Shown: piece after piece, positions 29,774-37,983 of the stretch
Position numbering within the stretch: position 1 is the first letter of the stretch
Layout of the letters: every line of letters begins with the position of its first letter
Assembly (NCBI GenBank): GCA_963817885.1
Contig: CAWFQE010000003.1
Span: 558,001 to 622,000, forward strand
Direction: 5' to 3'
Length of the DNA stretch: 64,000 nt
DNA from: CAVOHU01 sp963817885
Lineage (GTDB): Bacteria > Acidobacteriota > Vicinamibacteria > Vicinamibacterales > JAKQTR01
The notes under the pieces: generated by a model
The model's database searches: none
Seen by the model: only the letters and a program-made list of their open reading frames with translations
What the model was told of the DNA's origin: nothing
Made by a program: the position numbers and the translations under genes

Positions 29774-29787
29774 GGTTTCGGCTAGAA
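29774..29787 (+). promoter_or_regulatory. Putative extended -10 promoter of the kinase pair
   Basis: GTTTCGGCTAGAAT, with TAGAAT as -10 (29782-29787), 73 nt before the kinase ATG. The first nine bases match the element at 5113 exactly, which supports a real promoter type. No clear -35. Confidence 0.4.
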
Positions 29788-29860
29788 TACGCGCACGCAA
29801 GGCCGCCACTCAAGGCGAAGACGAGGAAGGAGCCCGACCGGCGACGCCGGTTCGACCCCG

Positions 29861-30670
29861 ATGGCTGTCAAGACATCACACACGCGGCAGAAGACGCCCC
29901 GGCTGCCACGCGGCATCGCCGAGCTGGTGCGGGCCCGCGAGAAATCGCGCGGCCTGCTGGTCGCCTTCGAGGGGCCGGACGGCGCCGGCAAGACGACCCA
30001 GCGGCGCCTGTTCAAGACATGGCTCGAGCACGAAGGACATCAGGTGCTCGTCCCGAAGTCCACCTCGTCTCGGGCGATCAAGCCGCTGCTGAAGGCGCGC
30101 ACCAGGCTGCGGGCGCTGAGCCCCGAGGAGCTCTGCCTCCTCCACGCCGCCGACTTCCGGCATCGACTCGAGAACGAGATCCTCCCGGCGCTCTGGCAGG
30201 GCAAGGTCGTGGTGGCGGACCGGTTCCTGTTCACGTCGCTCGCGAGGGCCTCGGCGCGCGGCCTCGATCTCGACTGGCTGCTCGCCGCGCATGCGCCGCT
30301 GTTCTGGCCGGATCTCGTGTACTACTTTGCCGTGTCCGCCGAAACCTCGACCACGCGAGTGGCCGCCACGCGCGCGCCGAAGTACTACGACGCCGGGCAG
30401 GACGTCACGAAAGTCGCCGACCCGATCGGCAGCTACCGCCGCTTCATCGGGCGCATGATTCGCGAGTACGAGTCCCTCGCCCTGATCTTTCAGTTCGTCA
30501 CCATCGACGGCGAACAACCCATTTACGAGCAGCACCGGCACATCCGGCGCCTGTTCCAGGAAAGCCAGCGCCGGCCGTGGGGACAGTGGAACATGGAGGC
30601 GATTGCCGAGTGGCTGGCCTGGAGCCCGGCAGCTCGGGAGGTCCGCGATGGCGCGACGAGCCGCCGCTAA
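29861..30670 (+). CDS. Thymidylate-kinase-like P-loop kinase
   Basis: 269 aa. The P-loop EGPDGAGKTT (residues 37-46) and the DR motif VVADRF (Asp120-Arg121) match thymidylate kinases, which phosphorylate dTMP with ATP. It is longer than typical Tmk (about 210 aa): about 30 basic residues precede the P-loop and a tail follows. Between P-loop and DR lies LSPEELCLLHAADFRHRLEN. Substrate may not be dTMP; I would not call it the housekeeping enzyme. AAGGAG (29827-29832) is unusually far from the ATG, separated by a small hairpin ACCGGC-GAC-GCCGGT. The next gene, a degenerate paralogue, overlaps its end by 23 nt. Confidence 0.8.
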   Translation: MAVKTSHTRQKTPRLPRGIAELVRAREKSRGLLVAFEGPDGAGKTTQRRLFKTWLEHEGHQVLVPKSTSSRAIKPLLKARTRLRALSPEELCLLHAADFRHRLENEILPALWQGKVVVADRFLFTSLARASARGLDLDWLLAAHAPLFWPDLVYYFAVSAETSTTRVAATRAPKYYDAGQDVTKVADPIGSYRRFIGRMIREYESLALIFQFVTIDGEQPIYEQHRHIRRLFQESQRRPWGQWNMEAIAEWLAWSPAAREVRDGATSRR

Positions 30671-31253
30671 GTCACGCCTGATTGCCGTCGAAGGGTCACG
30701 AGGAGCCGATCTCGAGGACGCCACCAAGAATCTCTGGCATCACATCCGGGGCCACAAGGTTTCGGGGGGCATCTGCCGCTGGGATGCGTCGGGCCTTTTC
30801 TACGAGTTGCGCCTCGGAAAACGCAGATACCTGACCCTGTCCCCGCGGACGTTGATCCTCCTGTACGCGGCCGATCTCGCGTTCCGCGTGCGCTGGGAGA
30901 TCCGTCCGGCGCTCGAACAGGGGCACATCGTCGTGGCGGCTCCCTACGTGGACACGGCAGTCGCCTTGGGAGTGGCCTCGGGGCTGCCCGAGGCCTGGCT
31001 CCAGCAGATCCTGGGGTTCGCGCCGCGCCCCCACATCTGCTACCGGGCCAAGGAGCGCGGCAAGTCGGCGGGCTGGAAGGGCAAGCTGCTGGACGGCTTC
31101 GGAGAGTTCTGCGGCGGAGTCCTGTCGACTGCCGTGACCCCGGTCGAGCCGGCCGACCTGCGGCAGAAGATGATCGCGTACCTGGACGCGCGCGAGAAAG
31201 CCGGTCAGTGCCGGCGGCTGACCAAGCGCGCTATCGACGAGGCGCTGGCTTGA
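30648..31253 (+). CDS. Degenerate thymidylate-kinase-like protein (pseudokinase)
   Basis: 201 aa from the ATG at 30648, preceded by GGGAGG inside the upstream gene. It aligns with that neighbour: LSPRTLILLYAADLAFRVRW matches LSPEELCLLHAADFRHRLEN, and the following strand and helix match too. But the P-loop is replaced by AVEGSRGADLEDATKN (no GxxGxGK[ST]) and the DR motif by VVAAPYV. It should not bind or hydrolyse ATP in the usual way. The overlapping arrangement suggests a heterodimer with an active and an inactive subunit. The 3' end overlaps the convergent CotH-like gene by 23 nt. Confidence 0.75.
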   Translation: MARRAAAKSRLIAVEGSRGADLEDATKNLWHHIRGHKVSGGICRWDASGLFYELRLGKRRYLTLSPRTLILLYAADLAFRVRWEIRPALEQGHIVVAAPYVDTAVALGVASGLPEAWLQQILGFAPRPHICYRAKERGKSAGWKGKLLDGFGEFCGGVLSTAVTPVEPADLRQKMIAYLDAREKAGQCRRLTKRAIDEALA

Positions 31254-32552
31254 GTTCCAGCCGCCCGGCGGCCGCCTTCCTGGCGGCGGCCCCTGCCTGA
31301 AGCATCGCCGACAGCGGGGTCGGGTACGGTCCGTCCGGGGCCGTCATTCGCGCGACTACCTGTCGAGCCAGTGCACTGCGCGTCCGGGCGAAGTTCGAGG
31401 ATATCGACCACGGCCTGGTCGTACTCGGCATTGGTCCACGGCTTGTTGGTGTCGGCGTACACCGCCGCCCGGTTGAGACCCTGGAACCGCGTCAATTCCG
31501 ACTCGAGCCAGCCCGGGTCTCCCGGCGTGTCCACGTGATCGGCCCATGCCGCCGCCTCGAGGATCGTGCTGAAGAAGACGGCCCGCAAGCTCGGGCACCG
31601 CCATCGCGCGCGCCATCAGCACGCGGTCGAGGCCCACGTCGAACGGGTACGTGCTCGTGTAGAAGGCGCTCGAGGCGTCCCACGCGATGAACTGGTGGAG
31701 CGTCCTGCCGCTGAAGCGGTACAGATAGTTGTTGTTGAGTCCCCAGTTGCCGAGCAAACCGTCGGGCTCGGCGATGAAGGCCTGCACGGCCACGTGCCTC
31801 ATGAAGATCGACAGATCCAGGTACTGCGACACGGCCGCGACGAACTCGTCATCGGAGGCGTTGTTGATGGTCCGGACCATCGCTTCGAACGGCGCGTAGA
31901 GCGTGGCCTGCGAGTCGGTCGTGTGCGTCTTCGGTTCGTACATCTTCGCGTAGGCCGAAAGGTCCGATCCGAGATACTCGAAGTTCCAGGCGAAGAACCA
32001 TTTGTATTCGAACAGGTAGCCCGTGGTCTCGCCGAACAGGCGGCCGACCGAGACCTCGTCTATCTCTTCCACGATGGCGTACGCGCCGAAGTACTCATTG
32101 TTGATGTAGAGCGCGGCGAGCGAGATGCGAGGCGCCGGCAGGCCCATCATCCGGTAGAACTTCATCGCCGTGACTTCGCGGACCGCGGTCGGATCCTGCG
32201 TCATGTTGTTCAGGTTGACCGCCGTCAGGCCGAGGAAGGTCCGCCCGGTAACGTAGCGATTGAAGTCCACGCGAATGCCCGGCTTCACGCCCGAGCGGGA
32301 TCCCTGGCCGCGCGACCTGATCGCGACGTTGGTGACGGTCTGGCCGTTCCACTTCAGGTTGGCGGGGTAGTAGTCGTTGGTCGTGAAGTCGGCCTTGAGC
32401 AGCGCCAGGTCCCGGGTGTTGACCCAGAGGTCCACCCGGTGCAGGACCTGGTCGTTGAAGAGGTCGTCGGCGGTTTGCGCGGCGGCCTGGCCCGGAAGGG
32501 CCAGCAGGATGACGCCAAGCGCCGCTGCCGCGAAGGTTCGACCGGTGGCCAT
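31231..32552 (-). pseudogene. CotH-kinase-family secreted protein, two frameshifts
   Basis: One protein of about 440 aa spread over three frames. ATG at 32552 (GAGG 6 nt upstream), signal peptide ending GQAAAQTADDLF, then CotH features: KWNGQTVTNVAIRSRGQGS, KPGIRVDFNRYVTGRTFLGL, EPDGLLGNWGLNNNYLYRF and HQFIAWDASSAF. CotH proteins are atypical kinases that phosphorylate secreted proteins. Extra-base shifts lie near 31583 (a GGG run on the coding strand) and near 31396; reading across them restores VPEL, then FFSTILEAAAWADHVDTPGD, then FARTRSALARQVVARMTAPD. Last gene of a four-gene minus-strand set. Confidence 0.82.
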
Positions 32553-32602
32553 GCTCTACCTCATCTACAGGAATGGGCCGCGCCGCGGCGAGGCCCCGCG
32601 GT

Positions 32603-34132
32603 CTACAGCACGAACTGCAACTGGGTCACGAAGCTCATCCAGGACGTCTTTGACGAGGTGGGCGTCGGCCCGCGTAACGGGTCGTCGATCGACTCGTTGA
32701 TGCCGTTGATCTGCAGCTTGAGCCACTTGTTCCAGTACCAGTTCACGCCGAAGGTCAGCGCCCGCTCCGTGTTGGGCCGGACGTTGGCGGCGCGCGGGCT
32801 CTTCGATCCGGGATCGTCGGCGGGGCCGGTGCTGGAGAATCCAAGCGACTCGTACCTGGCGGCGAGTTCGATGGCCCCGAGTCCGCCCTGGAAGAGCGGC
32901 CGCTTCGGCTTGATGCCGCCTTCTTTCTTCTCGCCGGTCAAAGCCCAGGTTCCGGCCACGTACCAGCCGCGGCCGATGATGTCGGGCAGGTCGTTGTCGA
33001 GGCCGGCCGCGCTCCCGACGCCGAGCCCGAGGCGCTGCTCGCTCGAATGGATGTATTCGGCGCTGAAGGAATACGGCCCGGGCGCCCAGGCCGCCTCGGC
33101 CCCGAGCCGGAGGCGGCGGCCCTTCGTATAGAAGTCGCGATGGAAGAAGTTCCCCGCAAACACCATGTGGCCGTGCAGGTTGTTCTGACCCTCCGGAATC
33201 GTGCTCGAGACGACCGACGCGCCGATCGAGAGGCTGTTCAGGTGCGCCGGGGTGGCGCCGAGCTTCAGCGGCTCGATCGTGACGCGCGCGGCGATCGCCC
33301 CTTTCTGCTCGCCGGGGACCTCGCCCGGGAGCAGCAATGGCGGCTGCAGCGCCGGGGAATTGTCGCCGTCGTGCTTGAACCAGCCGACCTGGTACTGGAT
33401 GACCCTCTTATGCAGCCGGCCGTGCAGCATGACCCCGACATCGCGCCCGGCCGCAACCGAATCGCTCACGCGCGTGCGGTAGACGAAATCCAGATCGACC
33501 GCGCTCGTGAGCAGCTCGTAGCCAAACGGGATCTTGAACTTGCCGGCCTGAAGCTGCGCAAACGTGAAGTACTTGAAATTTCCGTAGACGTTCTTCCAGT
33601 CGCCGCCCTTGACGAAGTCGCGTTCGACCTCGTACTCCAGGTGCTGGAAGACCTGGCCCTTGACGCCCAGGCGCGCGCGGTGAAAGTCGGTCGGGCGGCT
33701 GTAGCCGAACGGCTCCAGATCGATGGGTGACCCGATGGCCTCTCCCTGCAGCTTCACGCGCAGGTCCATCTGAAAGTCCTTCCCCGCCCGCAGCGACGGG
33801 CCGTCTTTCCAGATCAAGCCGCGCTCGGAGGCTTCCTCTTCCTTCTCCTTTTCCTTCTTGCTGGCCTTCTTGGATTTTTCCTCGGTGGCGGCCTGTTCCG
33901 TCGATTTCTTCTTCTTCTTTTCGCTCTCGACCTGATCGTCGGCCTTCTTCGCCTTCCCGGCGGCCTCGGCCTGCTGCGCCTCCGGTGCGCGCTCGGTCGC
34001 GGTGGCGTCCAGCCGCGCGGCCTTCGTCCCCGGGCCGGCCCCATCCGGCAGGATGTCGCGCTGTGCAGCCAGTGGCGCAGACAGGAATAGCATCGCGCAC
34101 AGTGCTGCGGGTATGGCCCGCTGTGGCGTCAT
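32603..34132 (-). CDS. OprO/OprP-like outer-membrane porin with charged coiled-coil linker
   Basis: 509 aa. Own ATG at 34132 with AAGGAG 9 nt upstream and a signal peptide (IPAALCAMLFLSAPLAAQ). Residues about 45-100 are a highly charged Lys/Glu/Ala coiled coil (EKKKKKSTEQAATEEKSKKA and onward), then a barrel resembling phosphate/pyrophosphate-selective porins O and P: DFHRARLGVKGQVFQHLEYE near the start and ALTFGVNWYWNKWLKLQING near the end, closing WMSFVTQLQFVL. Expected to form an outer-membrane anion channel. The upstream phospholipase-D-like frame runs into this gene without a stop. Second to last in the operon. Confidence 0.85.
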   Translation of the reverse strand: MTPQRAIPAALCAMLFLSAPLAAQRDILPDGAGPGTKAARLDATATERAPEAQQAEAAGKAKKADDQVESEKKKKKSTEQAATEEKSKKASKKEKEKEEEASERGLIWKDGPSLRAGKDFQMDLRVKLQGEAIGSPIDLEPFGYSRPTDFHRARLGVKGQVFQHLEYEVERDFVKGGDWKNVYGNFKYFTFAQLQAGKFKIPFGYELLTSAVDLDFVYRTRVSDSVAAGRDVGVMLHGRLHKRVIQYQVGWFKHDGDNSPALQPPLLLPGEVPGEQKGAIAARVTIEPLKLGATPAHLNSLSIGASVVSSTIPEGQNNLHGHMVFAGNFFHRDFYTKGRRLRLGAEAAWAPGPYSFSAEYIHSSEQRLGLGVGSAAGLDNDLPDIIGRGWYVAGTWALTGEKKEGGIKPKRPLFQGGLGAIELAARYESLGFSSTGPADDPGSKSPRAANVRPNTERALTFGVNWYWNKWLKLQINGINESIDDPLRGPTPTSSKTSWMSFVTQLQFVL

Positions 34133-35035
34133 CTGGCTGAGCTCCTTCACGCGGATCGACCACGGCGGCGGCCGCCGGGCGCATGCTGCTGGAAGAAATT
34201 GTTGAAGAGCTCTCACGGCGTCGGGATCGGTGACGATGATCGCGACCTCGCGGCGGAAATCGAGGCTCAGGGCCGACAGCGACACGCTGCCGATGACGGC
34301 GATCTTCTCGTCGATGATGAGCAGCTTGCCGTGCGTCGTCAGGCCGCCGATCGATCCGCGCCCGAGCAGCGTCACCTTGACGCCCGCGGCCTTCCGGGCT
34401 CTGAGCAGCGACACCATGGAGGGATCGGTCACCTTGGGATCGATGAGCCGGATGCTGTGCCTCGCCTGCTGGATCAGATCGGTGAACTGCTGGCGGGCGC
34501 GCTCGGGTCCGATGATGAGACGCGAGCTGAGGCCGCGGGGCAGCGGCCCGCCCGGGTTGGTGCGGTCGGCGTCGAACAGCCGCGTGAGCCCCGAGACGAC
34601 CCCTCGATTGCGGGAGGTGACGACGAAGTCCACCGTGCCCGTCAGGCACTTGCGGGTCAGGTTCAGCGATGCGACCAGCGCGGGCCCGTTGTCCGCGACG
34701 ATGTACTTGGCGTGATACTTGACGACCGGATCGGCATAGCGGTGCAGCGTGGCGCCCATTCCCTCGAGGACGTCCCACAGATCCTTCAGCCGTTTCTCCC
34801 AGCCCTTCGCCCGCGGCGTCAGCAGCACCTCGACCCGCACCTTGCGCCGCAGCGCGTCGGCGAGGCCGTCCAGAATCGCGAAGTCGTCGCATCGGAAGAC
34901 CGAGAGAATCAGCCTCTTGCGGGCCGCGCCGATGACCTCCAGCACGGCATCGCGTCTGCCTTTCGGGGCGACGACGACGCGGTCGGCGGACCGGCGCCGC
35001 GGTGCGCGCGGCGGGGCAGATCGTTTGGCGCGCAT
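34133..35035 (-). CDS. Phospholipase D-like protein with two HKD motifs
   Basis: 301 codons from the ATG at 35035 to the porin start, with no stop codon in between. Both catalytic motifs of the PLD superfamily are present: HAKYIVAD with NLTRK after it, and HGKLLIID with SVSLSALS after it. The protein has a basic N-terminus and no signal peptide, so it may be cytoplasmic. PLD-family members cleave or transfer phosphatidyl groups (cardiolipin synthase) or act as nucleases. The frame then continues into the porin, whose own ribosome site and signal peptide imply a separate product; a lost stop through indel is likely. Starts 4 nt after the STAS-DUF4956 stop. Confidence 0.8.
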
Positions 35036-35039
35036 CAGC

Positions 35040-36170
35040 TCATTCGCTCTTCTTGGGCAGTTCCCACGAAACGGCCTTCACGCCGGCCTTGCCGTCCGCC
35101 ATCAACTGCTCGCTCAGGTCCTCGAGCGACTGATCCGCGTCGAGCAGCGCGTGATACCGGACCGACATCTCCTTGCCCTGCGACACTTCGCGCGGCTCGA
35201 AGATGACCTTGTTGCGGGCGAACACGCTCTGCACGTGAGACGTCGGGAAATCCCTTCCCTCGGCCGCGATGTCGACCATCATTGCGCGGGGGCGGCGCGA
35301 CCCGACGCGATCGAGCACGACGAGAAACGCGCACAGGAACAACGTCCCGAGCCCGGCCACTCCGAAGGCGCCCAGGCCCGCCGACATGCCCAGTCCCATC
35401 AGCAGGAACAGGATCGTGATGTCCTTCGGGTCCTCGACGGGCGTTCTGAACCGGATGATGCTCGCGGCGCCGGCGATGCCGAAGGCGCGCGCCAGCGAGT
35501 CGCCGATGATGATCATCATCATCGCGCCGGAGATGCACAGCAGCACCTGCGCCTGCTCCATCGACTGGGTCTGCGGCCGTTCGCTCCGGTAGCGCCGGTG
35601 GACCGCCGTCACGATGATCCCGATGAGCGCGGCCAGCACGAGCTTGACGAGCGCGATGAAGGGCTGCCAGGGCGAGACCGCGACGACGCCGGCACCGGGC
35701 ATCACCGCCCGACCCGTGAGCTGCTGCGCCTGGTCCGGTTCGACCAGCCTGGGCAGCTCGGTCCAGAAGCCGCTGAGCGCCAGCGCCACGATCAGCAGCA
35801 CGCCGGCGGCGAACAGCAGGACGCTCTTCCAGGGCCGCTTCTTGGTCATCGCCGGAGCGACCGCGTCGAATACCGGGAAGATCGAATCCATGCGCGACAG
35901 CTTGAGGACTTCCTGCACCTGCGGCGAGGGCGCGACCAGCCTGAAGCTGCCGCCGAGACGCTGCGACGTCGTGAGCCCTCGCACCAGCGAGCGGATGCCC
36001 GCGCTGTCGATCTTGGTCACGCCGCGCAGATCGGTGACCAGGTTCCGGTAGCCGGCCTTGAACAGATCCTGGACGCGCTGTTCGAATTCCTCGGCGGCAC
36101 CGCCGGCGACGAGCGCCTCGCGGGGTGACAGAATCAATCCGTCGCCGCTGGCCTTGGTCGGGACTGACAT
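35040..36170 (-). CDS. STAS domain fused to DUF4956 membrane protein
   Basis: 376 aa. Residues about 10-95 look like a STAS (anti-sigma-factor antagonist) domain: GYRNLVTDLRGVTKIDSAGI with the conserved Asp-Ser, then SLVRGLTTSQRLGG. After one membrane span (about 112-132) follow further spans at about 170-190, 210-240 and 260-295, with the DUF4956 motif ASIIRFRTPVEDPKDITIL, and a cytoplasmic C-terminal domain. DUF4956 proteins are usually stand-alone and occur beside CotH and VTC-type polyphosphate polymerase genes. The STAS part suggests regulation by a partner switch. Start at 36170 has GGGAG 5 nt upstream; the ATG at 36182 is poorly spaced. First gene of the minus-strand operon. Confidence 0.82.
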   Translation of the reverse strand: MSVPTKASGDGLILSPREALVAGGAAEEFEQRVQDLFKAGYRNLVTDLRGVTKIDSAGIRSLVRGLTTSQRLGGSFRLVAPSPQVQEVLKLSRMDSIFPVFDAVAPAMTKKRPWKSVLLFAAGVLLIVALALSGFWTELPRLVEPDQAQQLTGRAVMPGAGVVAVSPWQPFIALVKLVLAALIGIIVTAVHRRYRSERPQTQSMEQAQVLLCISGAMMMIIIGDSLARAFGIAGAASIIRFRTPVEDPKDITILFLLMGLGMSAGLGAFGVAGLGTLFLCAFLVVLDRVGSRRPRAMMVDIAAEGRDFPTSHVQSVFARNKVIFEPREVSQGKEMSVRYHALLDADQSLEDLSEQLMADGKAGVKAVSWELPKKSE

Positions 36171-36319
36171 CCAGACTCCCATTCCCTGCGTGGATTTGAT
36201 ACCCTCAGACGTGACACCCGAAGGGCCGATCTTCGTGACGCCTTAGTATGGACCGCCAGAACCTAACACAGGTGCCTTCCGGGTGGCAATCCGATCCGAG
36301 TCGACATCATGCGGTCCGA

Positions 36320-37246
36320 ATGGCCCGCTCCCCCCGGATCCGGATGGTCCTGGCCCTCCTGCAGGCTGCCGGTGTCGCCGCCACGCTCCTGCTGGCTTCC
36401 GACTGCAGCAAGGCGTCCTCCTCCGGGCCGACGCCGATTCCGCCATTCATTCCGCCACCGACCGCGCCCGTGTTCGTTGGCGCCGGTGACATCGGTCAAT
36501 GCCCGGGCGCAGCCGCGTCAACTGCCGCCCTCATCGACGCCATCCCCGGGATGGTGTTCACCACCGGCGACGACGTATACGGCGGCGCGACCCTGGCGCA
36601 GTATCAGAGCTGTTACGGCCCGACCTGGGGCCGGTTCCTGGATCGGACCCGTCCCGTGCCCGGCAACCACGACTACAATGGCGCGGCAGGGTTGTCCGCC
36701 TACTTCCAGTACCTCCAGGGCTCGTCCGGGCCGGAGAGCGGGGGCTACTACAGCTACGACTATCAGGGCTGGCACATCGTCGCCTTGAATAGCGTCTCGA
36801 TCATTCGCGGCGATTCCGCCCAGATGAACTGGCTCGAAGCGGATCTGTCGGCGAGCAGCGCGAAGTGCACGATCGCGTACTGGCATCATCCGCTGTTCTC
36901 GTCGTCGAGCCGGAACCCGGCGACCAATGAAATGCGCCAGGTGTGGAACGTGCTCTACGCTCACAACGTGGACATCGTGCTGAACGGCCACGACCACTCC
37001 TACGAGCGATTCGACCCCCAGGATCCGACCGGCCGGCTCGACCTGGCGCGCGGCATCGTCGAGTTCGTCGTCGGCACCGGGGGCGCGGATCTGTACAGCT
37101 TCGGGATCATTCAGCCGAACAGCCGGGTTCAAGCGTCCACCTACGGCGTGCTGAAGTTGACGCTGGAGTCGGCAGGGTATGCCTACGAATTCGTTCCAGC
37201 TGGTAATACGGCGTTTCACGACCGTGGCCAGGGCATCTGTCACTGA
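36320..37246 (+). CDS. Secreted metallophosphoesterase (purple acid phosphatase-like)
   Basis: About 308 aa from the ATG at 36320; a longer frame begins at 36248. A signal peptide (VLALLQAAGVAATLLLASDC) and a Pro-rich linker precede a calcineurin-like phosphoesterase domain with the expected metal-binding blocks in order: FVGAGDIG, FTTGDDVYGG, VPGNHDY, AYWHHPLFSSS, and LNGHDHSYERF. All ligand residues (Asp, Asp, Asn-His, His, His-x-His) are present. Closest to alkaline or acid phosphatases that act on extracellular phosphate esters. Fits the nearby OprP-like porin in a phosphate-acquisition theme, though it lies on the other strand. Confidence 0.88.
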   Translation: MARSPRIRMVLALLQAAGVAATLLLASDCSKASSSGPTPIPPFIPPPTAPVFVGAGDIGQCPGAAASTAALIDAIPGMVFTTGDDVYGGATLAQYQSCYGPTWGRFLDRTRPVPGNHDYNGAAGLSAYFQYLQGSSGPESGGYYSYDYQGWHIVALNSVSIIRGDSAQMNWLEADLSASSAKCTIAYWHHPLFSSSSRNPATNEMRQVWNVLYAHNVDIVLNGHDHSYERFDPQDPTGRLDLARGIVEFVVGTGGADLYSFGIIQPNSRVQASTYGVLKLTLESAGYAYEFVPAGNTAFHDRGQGICH

Positions 37247-37919
37247 CCCCGCACCGCGATCTGGCGACGGTCCGATCGTTCGGCGAACCGCGCGGCTCGC
37301 TCTGCTGGCGCTGCTCACCAGTGCGTCGATCGGCGCGGTCTCCAGCGGCGCCGATCCGTGGACGTTCACCATCGACGCCGCCGCCAGCTCCGTGACCATC
37401 CACGTCGGCAAGGCCGGCGTGCTCGGGTTCGCCGGGCATATCCACGAGGTCGTGGCGCCGGCGCTCTCTGGCACCGTCACGGTGTATCCGGACGGCAGCC
37501 AGCCGAGCGAGGTCACGATCACGTTCGACGCCGGAGCGCTGCGCGTCGTCGACAAGGACGAAGCGGCCAGCGTGGTGGCGGAAGTTCGGGCGGTGATGCT
37601 CGGCCCTCGCGTGCTCGATGCCGACAGGTACCCGACCATCGTCTACACGTCCCGGCGCGGAATCGGCGCGCTCCCCGTCGGCGATCGCGGGGGCAAGGTC
37701 GCCGGACTCGACGGCGAGCTGACGCTGCACGGTGTCACGAAGCCGGTCAGCTGCACGGTGAACTACACGATCGCGGACCAGGCGCGGACCTTGACCGCGT
37801 ACGGCGCCTTCACGATTCGGCAGACCGACTTCGGCATCAAGCCGGTCACGGCCGCGGGCGGCACGATTCGCGTTCGGGACGAAGTCGACGTGACCTTCGA
37901 GATCCTCGCACGCCGGTAA
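37179..37919 (+). CDS. YceI-family secreted lipid-binding protein
   Basis: Up to 246 aa. After a signal peptide-like stretch (RLALLALLTSASIGAVSSGA) comes a YceI lipocalin-like barrel: WTFTIDAAASSVTIHVGKAG, GFAGHIHEV, GPRVLDADRYPTIVYTS, GELTLHGVTKPVSCTV and DFGIKPVTAAGG. YceI proteins bind isoprenoid chains in the periplasm. The ATG at 37179 overlaps the phosphoesterase by 68 nt; a GTG at 37224 would shorten the overlap and keeps the signal peptide, so the start is uncertain. Probably co-transcribed with the upstream gene. Confidence 0.85.
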   Translation: MPTNSFQLVIRRFTTVARASVTDPAPRSGDGPIVRRTARLALLALLTSASIGAVSSGADPWTFTIDAAASSVTIHVGKAGVLGFAGHIHEVVAPALSGTVTVYPDGSQPSEVTITFDAGALRVVDKDEAASVVAEVRAVMLGPRVLDADRYPTIVYTSRRGIGALPVGDRGGKVAGLDGELTLHGVTKPVSCTVNYTIADQARTLTAYGAFTIRQTDFGIKPVTAAGGTIRVRDEVDVTFEILARR

Positions 37920-37983
37920 TCGACCTTCGTCGTCCGAAGCCGACGCTTCGGCGACCTGCGGCGACAGCAGGAAAGGGGAGCGC

